DNA of 64,000 bases from positions 186,001-250,000 of the forward strand of contig NZ_WXVV01000004.1 of the NCBI RefSeq assembly GCF_013433315.1, given 5' to 3'. The notes under the pieces are model-generated. The model saw nothing but the letters and a program-made list of their open reading frames with translations. It made no database searches and was not told where the DNA came from. A program made the position numbers and the translations under genes. This document shows, piece after piece, positions 44,525-52,396 of the stretch. The stretch comes from Pseudomonas crudilactis. Its GTDB lineage: Bacteria; Pseudomonadota; Gammaproteobacteria; Pseudomonadales; Pseudomonadaceae. Position 1 is the first letter of the stretch, and the number at the start of each line of letters is the position of its first letter.

Positions 44525-45541
44525 ATGCAATCGCTTGGCTTCACCTCGGTTCCGCCGCTGCTCAAGTACCTGCGCCATGCCGAACAACTGGGTATGGATA
44601 TCGAGCCTGCGTTGGCGGCGGCGGGTTTGCAGGCGCAGCAGTTGAGCGACAACACCCTGCGTTTGCCCGGTGAGGCACACGAACGCTTGCTCGATTATTT
44701 TTGCGAGCACTCGGGCGATCCGTTGTTCGGGCTTAACGCGGCGAATTTCGTCCTGCCCAATTCGTGGAGCGTGCTCGGCTACATCACCATGAACTGCGCG
44801 ACCCTGGGCGATGCGATGAGCCGGATCATGCCGTTCGAGAAACTGGTCGGCGACATGGGCGTCAGCCGCGCCGAGGTGCTGGATGGCCACGTGCATTTGA
44901 TCTGGACGTGCCGTTATCAGCGCCCACGGATTCGCCGGCATCTGGTGGAGAACGTGCTCGGTTCATGGCTGCACTATGCGCGCTGGATCGCCGATACACA
45001 GATGTCGCCGGCCGGTGTCTGGCTGGAACATTCGTGCCCGGCCGAAGCGACGCCTGCGCAATACGAGGCGTTTTTCGATTGCCCGGTGTTGTTCGATCAG
45101 CCGTATTCGGCGCTGGTTGTGCCGCTGGCGTATTTGCAGTTGCCGTTGCGTCAGGCCGATGCGCAATTGCTGCGCACGCTGGAAGAACATGCGTTGGGAT
45201 TGATGGCGACGCTGGAGGATGCGTCGCTGGAACAGCAGGTGAAGAACATTCTGCGGCAGTTGCTCAAGGAGGGCTTGCCGCGCAAGGAGCAGGTCGCCGA
45301 GCAGCTCGCCGTTTCAGTGCGCACGTTGCAGCGGCAGTTGCATCAGGCGGGGACGTCGTATCAGCAGATTCTCGATGATTTGCGCCAGGAACTGGCTGAG
45401 CATTATTTGCTCAACAGCACCTTGCCGATTCAGGACATTGCGCAGTATCTGGGGTTTACCGAACCGAGGTCGTTTCATCGCACGTTCAAGAGTCGGCGGG
45501 GGATGCCGCCGGGGGAGTTTCGGCAGATGCATCGGGGATGA
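44525..45541 (+). CDS. AraC-family regulator of the AGPS-like operon
   Basis: A 338-residue AraC regulator of the OruR/ArgR-like type with an N-terminal ligand domain (about residues 20-210, including HERLLDYFCEHSGDPLFGLN) and a C-terminal double HTH (AEQLAVSVRTLQRQLHQAG, PIQDIAQYLGFTEPRSFHR). It is divergent from the AGPS-like operon with a 211-base gap, so local control is likely. ATG at 44525 follows AAAGGAATGGG. The effector is unknown. Confidence 0.92.
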   Translation: MQSLGFTSVPPLLKYLRHAEQLGMDIEPALAAAGLQAQQLSDNTLRLPGEAHERLLDYFCEHSGDPLFGLNAANFVLPNSWSVLGYITMNCATLGDAMSRIMPFEKLVGDMGVSRAEVLDGHVHLIWTCRYQRPRIRRHLVENVLGSWLHYARWIADTQMSPAGVWLEHSCPAEATPAQYEAFFDCPVLFDQPYSALVVPLAYLQLPLRQADAQLLRTLEEHALGLMATLEDASLEQQVKNILRQLLKEGLPRKEQVAEQLAVSVRTLQRQLHQAGTSYQQILDDLRQELAEHYLLNSTLPIQDIAQYLGFTEPRSFHRTFKSRRGMPPGEFRQMHRG

Positions 45542-45550
45542 TTGTTCTGG

Positions 45551-45651
45551 CCCCTTCGCGAGCAAGCTCGCTCCCACAGTTGATCTCGGCTGCTCACCAA
45601 TTCGATGTTCACTGCAGATCCATTGTGGGAGCGAGCTTGCTCGCGAATGCG
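45551..45651. repeat. REP doublet after the AraC gene
   Basis: CCCCTTCGCGAGCAAGCTCG (from 45551) and its inverse (45622-45651) with a spacer of about 40 bases. It follows the AraC stop by 9 bases. Confidence 0.9.
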
Positions 45652-45840
45652 CCAGTTGCAGCAACCGATTCCTACAGGCAAATCTTCGATACTTGAGCGC
45701 AATAAACATCCCACACCACTGGTGTTTAATGACACTCAGCGTTACGCGAAACAGCCCACAAATCCTTGCGCCGTAACCTACGCCTAAGCCAGAATCCGCC
45801 GGCTTGTGCGCCCTGAGCATGCTGCGTAACTTGATTGCGT

Positions 45841-46011
45841 CACTGATTCCCAGTGATCGAGCTTAGCGGCTCGGCTACATTCGCTCCCCGCTGCACGAGT
45901 ATCATCCAGTCAGGTATTTGCCTGCGCTTTATGGTGGCTGTGCGCATGGCACCTTCGGGTGCGCCGGGGTGGGATGCGACCGGTCCGCTAACTTGCGCAC
46001 AGCTGCCTCCC
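45841..46011 (+). promoter_or_regulatory. Folded leader element upstream of DUF6124
   Basis: Stems visible in order: CACTG/CAGTG (45841-45855), GAGC/GCTC (45859-45872), and a long closing stem CTGTGCGCA with TGCGCACAG (within 45937-45946 and 45994-46003) extended outward by GG/CC. Inside it lie GCACC-TTCG-GGTGC (45949-45962, a UUCG tetraloop) and a CCGG/CCGG stem (45964-45967 with 45980-45983). It ends 46 bases before the ATG. I see no ORF with coding character in 45652-46057. Between the REP doublet and 45840 I see nothing I can name. Confidence 0.5.
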
Positions 46012-46057
46012 TTTTGCTTAGCGGCGAAATGGATGCGGCTTTAAAAGGTACGCTCCC

Positions 46058-46423
46058 ATGTTCAAAATAACACCAAACCCGCCGGTCACCGACCCGGCCT
46101 CCCCCTACGAATCCGCCGATTCGAAGAAATTCCACGAAGCCGCCGAGCGCGCGCTCGACCACTATCTCGCCCCACCCACCGCGCAGATCATGGCCACGCC
46201 CTACCAACCCAACCGCCTCTACATGGCCAACCCGGCATCCGCGACTGAGCCCTTGCTGGTCGACGCCTGTGAAACGCTGGGCTCGGCCTCGGTGATGCTC
46301 AACGACTTCGCCGCCGTGCTCGAAGGCTCGCACCGCAAGACTTTGCAGGGTATTGCGCAAGTGGTGATGGTGGCGGAAATGGCCGTCAATCAGGTGCTCG
46401 ATAAGTTCGTGCCGACCGAGTAA
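46058..46423 (+). CDS. DUF6124 family protein
   Basis: A 121-residue protein of the pseudomonad-specific DUF6124 type. It begins MFKITPNPPVTDPASPYES, with the SKKFHEAAERALDHYL helix and a C-terminal pair of helices (SVMLNDFAAVLEGSHRKTL, VVMVAEMAVNQVLDKF). Multicopy and often species-specific in Pseudomonas; function unknown. GGTACGCTCCC upstream is a poor ribosome site, which fits control through the folded leader. It ends at a terminator. Confidence 0.85.
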   Translation: MFKITPNPPVTDPASPYESADSKKFHEAAERALDHYLAPPTAQIMATPYQPNRLYMANPASATEPLLVDACETLGSASVMLNDFAAVLEGSHRKTLQGIAQVVMVAEMAVNQVLDKFVPTE

Positions 46424-46430
46424 CGAAAAA

Positions 46431-46473
46431 GCCCGCTGCCCGACTGTGATGGTCAGGTGGCGGGCTTCTTTTT
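46431..46473 (+). terminator. Terminator of the DUF6124 gene
   Basis: GCCCGC (46431-46436) pairs with GCGGGC (46460-46465), followed by TTCTTTTT. The interior is partly complementary. It starts 7 bases after the stop codon. Confidence 0.8.
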
Positions 46474-46488
46474 GCGGCGGGCCATTTT

Positions 46489-46794
46489 CCCCTCACCCCA
46501 GCCCTCTCCCGGAGGGAGAGGGGGCTGACCGAGGTGTCTGGCGCTATACATCGACCTGAATGACCGAGTCGATTATGGATTCGACCGAGCAGGTTCAGGT
46601 CGGTGTCTCTCTCAAACATCCCCGGATCAGTCCCCTCTCCCTCTGGGAGAGCCGACTGTGGGATGCTCGCTAAATACAGCGACCTGAAAGTGCTGCCGTG
46701 AATCCATAATCGCTGCAGATCTTTCAGGTCGATGTACAGCGCCAGACACCTCGGTCAGTCCCCTCTCCCTCCGGGAGAGGGCTAGGGTGAGGGG
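46489..46794. repeat. 306-base palindromic element with 72-base inverted arms
   Basis: The left arm 46489-46560 and right arm 46723-46794 are inverted copies matching at 69 of 72 positions; each arm begins CCCCTCACCC. Inside, a perfect 13-base pair (46570-46582 with 46700-46712, CGATTATGGATTC) continues the symmetry. A partial third copy of the arm end (TCAGTCCCCTCTCCCTC, from 46627) lies near the centre. It has the form of a MITE or composite intergenic repeat and carries no ORF. It lies between the convergent DUF6124 and VOC genes. Confidence 0.85.
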
Positions 46795-46803
46795 CTTTTC
46801 GCT

Positions 46804-47172
46804 TCAGAGGCAGATCGCATTGGTGAACACCAGCCGATTACCAAACGGATCGGCAATCGTCATGTCCTGACTGCCCCACGGCATCGCCTGAATCTGCGGG
46901 TGTGAAAACTGGTAGTCCTTGGCGATCAGTTGCTGTTGGAAAGCCTCCAGCTCATCCGTCTCGATCCGCAGCGCCGAACCCGGGCACGCATCGCCATGAT
47001 GCTCGGACAAATGCAGCACACACTCGCCCCGCGACACCTGCAGATACAACGGAAAATTCGCCTCGAAGCGATGCTGCCAGTCGATCTTGAAACCCAGAAA
47101 ATCGACGTAGAACTCAACAGCCTTGGCTTCATCGAAGATCCGCAGGATCGGGGTGGTTTTGCCGAAGCTCAT
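46804..47172 (-). CDS. VOC/glyoxalase superfamily protein
   Basis: A 122-residue vicinal-oxygen-chelate protein. The two beta-alpha-beta-beta-beta modules show ILRIFDEAKAVEFYVDFLGF and MTIADPFGNRLVF. The overall pattern is that of bleomycin-resistance/glyoxalase-like proteins; no particular substrate is indicated. MSFGKTTPILRIF is the family-like start, at 47172. It stands alone, ending 9 bases from the palindromic element. Confidence 0.87.
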   Translation of the reverse strand: MSFGKTTPILRIFDEAKAVEFYVDFLGFKIDWQHRFEANFPLYLQVSRGECVLHLSEHHGDACPGSALRIETDELEAFQQQLIAKDYQFSHPQIQAMPWGSQDMTIADPFGNRLVFTNAICL

Positions 47173-47290
47173 GGGGTGCTCCCTGACTGATTGGCCCCAC
47201 AGTGTAGACGGGGTGGATGTCAGCAATTCGGCCCGTTGATGGCTTTCTTTAATCGCAATGTGCCATCACTGTGACGCAGTCCGCGAAACC

Positions 47291-48748
47291 TCAGTGAAAG
47301 TTGTCGCGCAGATCACCCTGTCGAGCGAGAAACCGCCCTTCCCTGCGACCGTTTGCCTGCCCGTCGCGATAGCTCAAGACACCGTTGATCCAAACCCCTT
47401 CGATACCCTGTGCGGCGCGTTGTGGATCATTGAAATCCGCGACATCACGCACCGTCGCCGGATCGAACAACACCAGATCCGCCCAATAGCCTTCACGAAT
47501 CTCACCGCGCTCCTTCAAACCAAACCGTGCCGCCGACAAACCAGTCATCTTGTGCACAGCGGTGTGCAGCGGAAACAGGCCGACGTCACGACTGAAATGT
47601 CCGAGCACCCGTGGGAAAGCACCCCACAGGCGCGGGTGCGGGAACGGATCTTCGGGCAGTCCGTCAGACCCGACCATCGATAACGGATGCGCGAGGATTC
47701 TTCGTACATCCGCCTCGTCCATGCCGTAGTACACCGCCCCTGCCGGTTGCAGACGTTTCGCGGCATCGAGCAGCGGCAGACTCCATTCGGCGGCGATGTC
47801 GATCAGGTCGCGGCCGCTGACCTCGGGGTGCGGCGTCGACCAGGTGATGGTGATGCGGTGGGCGTCGGTGACTTGCTTCAAGTCCAGCGTCGATGAACTC
47901 GCCGCATACGGGTAGCAATCGCAGCCGACCGGGTGAGTTTTGGCGGCCTCTTCCAACGACGCGAGCAGTTGCGGACTGCGCCCCCAGTTACCGACGCCGG
48001 CACATTTGAGGTGGGAAATGATCACTGGCGATTTGGCGTGACGGCCAATCTGAAACGCCTCGTCCATCGCTTCCAGAACCGGTTCGAATTCACTGCGCAG
48101 GTGCGTGGTGTACACCGCGCCGAACGCCGTCAGTTCTTCAGTCAGTTGCTTCACTTCATCGGTGGAGGCGTTGTAGGCGCTCGCATACGCCAGGCCTGTG
48201 GATAAACCCAACGCACCGTGCTCAAGGCTTTCTCGCAGTTGCTCACGCATCGCGGCGATTTCTTCCGGCGTCGCGGTGCGGAACAAGTCATCCAGATGAT
48301 TGCTGCGCAGGGCCGTGTGGCCGACCAACGCGGCAACGTTCAACGTGGCATTGGCCGCTTCGACCGCCGCGCGGTAATCGCTGAACCTTGGATAAACGAA
48401 CGCCGCCGCCGTGCCGAGCAGGTTCATCGGGTCTGGCGGATTGCTCTTCAACGTCACGGGCGAAGCGCTGATCCCGCAGTTGCCGACAATCACAGTGGTC
48501 ACGCCTTGGCTGAGCTTGGGCAGCATCTCTGGCTGACGAATCACCACGGTGTCGTCGTGGGTGTGCACGTCGATAAAACCGGGCGCCAGCACACGACCGG
48601 CCGCGTCGATTTCTTCGGTCGCCGTGGCCTCGTGCAAGTCGCCGATACGCTCGATGCGGCCCTCGCGAATCGCCACGTCAGCGCGGTAACCGGGGGTGTT
48701 GCTGCCATCGATGATCAGGGCATTGCGAATCAGGGTGTCGTACAGCAT
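47291..48748 (-). CDS. N-acyl-D-amino-acid deacylase (D-aminoacylase)
   Basis: A 485-residue amidohydrolase that frees D-amino acids from N-acyl derivatives. The metal motif FIDVHTHDD, the VGNCGIS segment with the conserved cysteine, HLKCAGVGNWG and the catalytic-acid region GSDGLPEDPFPHPRLWG are all as in D-aminoacylases. ATG at 48748 is one base after the RpiR stop, so it shares a transcript with the regulator and the GntP permease. Confidence 0.93.
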   Translation of the reverse strand: MLYDTLIRNALIIDGSNTPGYRADVAIREGRIERIGDLHEATATEEIDAAGRVLAPGFIDVHTHDDTVVIRQPEMLPKLSQGVTTVIVGNCGISASPVTLKSNPPDPMNLLGTAAAFVYPRFSDYRAAVEAANATLNVAALVGHTALRSNHLDDLFRTATPEEIAAMREQLRESLEHGALGLSTGLAYASAYNASTDEVKQLTEELTAFGAVYTTHLRSEFEPVLEAMDEAFQIGRHAKSPVIISHLKCAGVGNWGRSPQLLASLEEAAKTHPVGCDCYPYAASSSTLDLKQVTDAHRITITWSTPHPEVSGRDLIDIAAEWSLPLLDAAKRLQPAGAVYYGMDEADVRRILAHPLSMVGSDGLPEDPFPHPRLWGAFPRVLGHFSRDVGLFPLHTAVHKMTGLSAARFGLKERGEIREGYWADLVLFDPATVRDVADFNDPQRAAQGIEGVWINGVLSYRDGQANGRREGRFLARQGDLRDNFH

Positions 48749-48749
48749 G

Positions 48750-49610
48750 TCAGTCTCCCAGCGGCAGGTGATCGTCGCCGCCACGGTATTCGTCGAGGGC
48801 GAGTTTGATTCGCCGCAGACGTTCTTGATTGTCTTCAGGATTGGCCAGCGCCAGCTCGGTCGCCAGCACGTCGATGGCGAGCAGCATGCCGTAGCGCGCC
48901 GCCGTCGGTTTGTAGATGAACGAGGTTTCCGCGCCTTGCAGCGGCAGGACGATGTCGGCCAGTTCTGCCAGCGACGAGTCGGCGCGGGTGATCGCCAGTA
49001 TGCGTGCGCCGTAGTTGCGCGCCAGTTCCACGGTCTCCAGCAGCTCCGGGGTGATGCCGGTCAGCGAACAGACGATAAGCACTTGCTCGGCGTTGAGGCT
49101 GGCGGCAGTGACGCGCATCATCACCGCGTCATGGCACACCGCGATCGGGTAGCCGAGGCGCACCAGGCGGACCTGCAATTCATCGCTGCACAGGGTCGAG
49201 CAACCGCCCATACCGAAGGCGTGAATCATCCGCGCCTGGCCGAGCAGTTTCACCGCATCGGCGAAAAGTGATTCATCGAATCCGGCCAGATGCTGACGCA
49301 GCGTGGTTTCAATGTCGCCGACAATCTGCCCATAAAACGCCGACTGCTCAGGCGTGCCCGCCGGGTCGAGAAAACGGCTGCCAACGCCGCTGGCCTGAGC
49401 CAGTTGCAGGCGCAGATCACGCAGGTCGCGACAGCCGACAGTACGGGCGAAACGCGACAGCGTGGCGGTGCTGACTTCGGCGCGTTGGGCGAGATCTTCG
49501 AGGCTGGCGCTGGCGGCAAAACCGACGTCGTCAAGCATCAGCCGGGCGATGCGACCTTCGCCGGCGCTGAAGGAATCCTGACGGGCGCGGATCTGGTAGA
49601 GGATGTCCAT
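48750..49610 (-). CDS. RpiR/MurR-family regulator
   Basis: A 286-residue regulator with an N-terminal RpiR helix-turn-helix (SLEDLAQRAEVSTATLSRFA) and a C-terminal SIS domain (FGMGGCSTLCSDELQVRL) that normally senses a phosphosugar or amino-sugar acid. It lies between the permease and the deacylase genes on the same strand and probably controls them. Confidence 0.92.
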   Translation of the reverse strand: MDILYQIRARQDSFSAGEGRIARLMLDDVGFAASASLEDLAQRAEVSTATLSRFARTVGCRDLRDLRLQLAQASGVGSRFLDPAGTPEQSAFYGQIVGDIETTLRQHLAGFDESLFADAVKLLGQARMIHAFGMGGCSTLCSDELQVRLVRLGYPIAVCHDAVMMRVTAASLNAEQVLIVCSLTGITPELLETVELARNYGARILAITRADSSLAELADIVLPLQGAETSFIYKPTAARYGMLLAIDVLATELALANPEDNQERLRRIKLALDEYRGGDDHLPLGD

Positions 49611-49626
49611 GGGCGGCGGGCTCCGG

Positions 49627-50976
49627 TTACAGCAGATAAGAAAGGCCGACAGTCAGGCCGAACGCGACTACCGAGATCAGCGTCTCGAGCACGGTCCAGG
49701 TCTTGAACGTCTGCGCGACCGTCATGTTGAAGTATTCCTTGATCAACCAGAAGCCGCCGTCGTTGACGTGGGAAAAGATAACCGAGCCAGCGCCGGTCGC
49801 CAGCACCAACAGTTCAGGGTGTGGATAACCCAGACCAATGGCCACCGGCGCGACCACGCCGGACGCGGTAGTCATGGCCACGGTCGCGGAACCGGTGGCG
49901 ACGCGCATTAACGCCGCGAACAACCAGCCCATGATCAGCGGCGACAGCTGGAATTCGTGAGCGAGGCCGACGATCTGATCGGTGACACCGGCATCCACCA
50001 GAATGCGGTTCAAACCACCGCCAGCACCGACCAGCAAGGTGATACTGGCGGTCGGCGCCAGACATTCGTTGGTGAATTTTAGAATCGATTCGCGGTTGAA
50101 ACCCTGGGCGATGCCCAGCGTCCAGAAACTCAGCAAGGTCGCCAGCAGCAGCGCAATCACCGAGTTGCCGATGAACAACAGGAACTGGTTGAAGCCGCTT
50201 CCAGGCGTGGAAATCAGGTTGGCCCAACCACCGATCAGCATCAGCACCACCGGCAACAGAATGGTCGCCATGGTAATGCCGAAACCCGGTAATTTGTCGC
50301 GCGGTTCGCGGTCGAGAAATTGTTTTTCCAGCGGGTTATCTGCCGGCAGTTGAATGCGCGGCACGATGAATTTGGCGTACAGCGGCCCGGCAATGATCGC
50401 GGTGGGAATACCGATGGCAATCGCATACAGCAAAGTCTGCCCGACCGACGCCTGATAAGCCTGCACCGCGAGCATCGCCGCCGGGTGCGGCGGCACCAGC
50501 GCATGCACCACCGACAAGCCGGCGACCATCGGCAGGCCGACCATCAGAATCGACACGCCGACGCGCCGTGCCACGGTAAATGCAATCGGCACCAGCAACA
50601 CAAATCCGACTTCGAAGAACAACGGCAGCCCGACCAGAAAGGCGATGCAGACCATCGCCCAGTGCGCGTTCTTCTCGCCGAATTTATCGATCAGCGTGCG
50701 CGCCATCTGCTCGGCGCCGCCGGACTCGGCCATCATCTTGCCGAGCATCGTCCCCAGCGCGACCACCAGCGCAATATGCCCCAGCGTCTTGCCCACCCCG
50801 GCCTCATACGCCCCCACCACGCCTGACGGCGGCATCCCCGCGACCAGCGCAAGACCAATGGAAATCAGGGTGATGACGATGAACGGATTGAGCCGGTAAC
50901 GGGCGATCAACACGATCAGCGCGATGATGGCGACGGCGGCATAGACCAGCAGCCAATAGCCGAAGGAAGGCGTCAT
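49627..50976 (-). CDS. GntP-family permease
   Basis: A 449-residue gluconate/D-serine-type permease with about 12-14 helices. Typical stretches are LGTMLGKMMAESGGAEQMA and HALVPPHPAAMLAV. Next to a D-aminoacylase it is likely to import N-acyl-D-amino acids or D-amino acids, but GntP members also move gluconate. MTPSFGYWLL at 50976 is the likely start; an upstream start would lengthen the hydrophilic N-terminus without family support. Confidence 0.92.
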   Translation of the reverse strand: MTPSFGYWLLVYAAVAIIALIVLIARYRLNPFIVITLISIGLALVAGMPPSGVVGAYEAGVGKTLGHIALVVALGTMLGKMMAESGGAEQMARTLIDKFGEKNAHWAMVCIAFLVGLPLFFEVGFVLLVPIAFTVARRVGVSILMVGLPMVAGLSVVHALVPPHPAAMLAVQAYQASVGQTLLYAIAIGIPTAIIAGPLYAKFIVPRIQLPADNPLEKQFLDREPRDKLPGFGITMATILLPVVLMLIGGWANLISTPGSGFNQFLLFIGNSVIALLLATLLSFWTLGIAQGFNRESILKFTNECLAPTASITLLVGAGGGLNRILVDAGVTDQIVGLAHEFQLSPLIMGWLFAALMRVATGSATVAMTTASGVVAPVAIGLGYPHPELLVLATGAGSVIFSHVNDGGFWLIKEYFNMTVAQTFKTWTVLETLISVVAFGLTVGLSYLL

Positions 50977-51166
50977 GCGGTACTCCTCGAAAGGGTCACG
51001 TTCGAATGGGTTGTGAAACTCATAAATCATTTCGAGATCGAGATTTCAAACCGCATGAAAGTAATTTTCGTGGAGAGGCAAGGCGTGTCGCTGATGGATA
51101 TGTCTTGTCGTGATTAATGAAAATCGTAGGCCGGGATTTACATGGCTTTTCGGTGAACGAGAAACC

Positions 51167-51260
51167 AATGTGGGAGCGAGCCTGCTCGCGAAGGTGACTT
51201 CACATTCAACATCTTTGCCGACTGATCCACCGCTTTCGCGAGCAAGCTCGCTCCCACAGT
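51167..51260. repeat. REP doublet upstream of the GntP operon
   Basis: AATGTGGGAGCGAGCCTGCT (from 51167; one base differs in the core) and its inverse (51233-51260) with a 39-base spacer. Between it and the GntP start (50977-51166) I see no gene. Confidence 0.88.
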
Positions 51261-51293
51261 TTTGATCGCATTCCTCCAGACAGGATGCGCAAA

Positions 51294-51389
51294 ACCTGCG
51301 GGAGCTGGCTTGCCAGCGATGATGGCTGCACATTCAACTTAAATGCTGACTGGCCGACCGCTATCGCTGGCAAGCCAGCTCCCACCGGT
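51294..51389. repeat. REP doublet of a second sequence type
   Basis: ACCTGCGGGAGCTGGCTTGC (from 51294) and its inverse (51361-51389). The core is CTGGCTTGCCAG rather than GAGCTTGCTC, so it belongs to another REP group. It sits 33 bases from the preceding doublet, giving four REP units in about 220 bases. Confidence 0.88.
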
Positions 51390-51469
51390 TCGGTGTCCAG
51401 CCATACGTTATATTTTTCAAATCCAGCCAAGCGCTATACTCGCCTGACAACCTCCGCGGAGTCCCTGCC

Positions 51470-51631
51470 ATGAGCCCCACACCTCGCACCAAAAAAAAAC
51501 TGACAACCGAAACGTTGATCCGCGCAGTTGCCAGTTCGACAGCCATCGAGACGGGTCAAAGCGTGGAGACCATTGAGCGCAAACTCAAACTCAGATCCAG
51601 TAAATTTCTGCATTTGTCCCTGGCCAAGTAG
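51470..51631 (+). CDS. 53-residue protein convergent with fic
   Basis: ATG at 51470 opens a 53-residue frame, MSPTPRTKKKLTTETLIRAV continuing to SLAK. It is basic and helical, with a codon pattern that looks real. The stretch VASSTAIETG loosely resembles the S/TxxxEG/N motif of class I Fic antitoxins, but the residue after Glu is Thr. It ends 7 bases from the end of the Fic gene on the other strand, not upstream of it as such antitoxins usually are. CTCCGCGGAG lies just before the start. Confidence 0.6.
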   Translation: MSPTPRTKKKLTTETLIRAVASSTAIETGQSVETIERKLKLRSSKFLHLSLAK

Positions 51632-51638
51632 CCCCGCC

Positions 51639-52256
51639 TCAAGTCCACAACGCCTGTCGTACCCAATACTCCATGGGTTCGTAGTTGCATTTCAGCCCTT
51701 GGTTGATGGCTGCAAAATAAGCCTCTTTATTCCGCTCCCAACTGCTGTAGTCCAGCGGCACGTAGCCCGCCTGCACGGCCATGACATCCGCCAGTAATCG
51801 CGACAAGCGTCCGTTACCTTCACGAAAGGGATGAATCAGGATGAACTCGACGTGCGTGACAGCAATGGCGCGAATCAGGTTCTCGTCCAGATCGGGCCGA
51901 CATGGCGTGTATTTGGCAAGACAGTCCCTTTCAAATACGTCGAGCAACCGAGGAATTTGCGGCGCAGCGGCGAAGAAAAATCCATCCTTGCCCAAATTTA
52001 CCGCACGGACATCGCCCGCCCATGGATAGATGTTCCCGAGCCAGTGTCGATGCCAATCCTTCAGATCCTGAACAGTGATTGACCGATCAGGCAAATGCTC
52101 GATGAGCACAGATTGGTAGAGCTTTTCCAACAAAACCAGCTCTGCATCATCCATGTCTTCGGGTTCGATAACTCCCAGTTTATTGCTCAGCACTTGCTCA
52201 TTCGAGCCGGGCTGAAAGCTGCTTTGCGCCCCTTCTGCGTCATAACGGTTAATCAT
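51639..52256 (-). CDS. Fic-domain protein (putative AMP transferase)
   Basis: A 205-residue Fic protein. The active loop is HPFREGNGRLSR, a full HxFx(D/E)GNGRxxR motif, so it should be catalytically competent, typically transferring AMP from ATP to a hydroxyl of a target such as GyrB. The N-terminus (SSFQPGSNEQVLSNKLGVIE) is like that of cell-filamentation Fic proteins, and I find no clear inhibitory helix motif in it. M at 52256 (MINRYDAEGAQ) is chosen; 18 upstream codons remain open. Confidence 0.9.
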   Translation of the reverse strand: MINRYDAEGAQSSFQPGSNEQVLSNKLGVIEPEDMDDAELVLLEKLYQSVLIEHLPDRSITVQDLKDWHRHWLGNIYPWAGDVRAVNLGKDGFFFAAAPQIPRLLDVFERDCLAKYTPCRPDLDENLIRAIAVTHVEFILIHPFREGNGRLSRLLADVMAVQAGYVPLDYSSWERNKEAYFAAINQGLKCNYEPMEYWVRQALWT

Positions 52257-52396
52257 CCTTGTACCTGCTGAACTGGCAATGTTCAGAGCACCATAGGTCT
52301 GACGTGACACAAGCGCAAAGCCCGAAACGAAAACGGCTGCACGATGGCAGCCGTTCTAAAGGGTGATCACAAAGCCCGGCGGGGCTCAAACTGCGA

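Noticed and set aside
46180..46500. DUF6124 gene as part of the palindromic element
   Set aside because: The arms begin only after the gene's own terminator, and the gene shows normal coding pattern; nothing in it is repeated in the element.
51167..51389. Array of short repeats that could be taken for a CRISPR
   Set aside because: The repeats are alternating inverted copies of REP palindromes, with two different cores and no constant spacer length; no cas gene is near.
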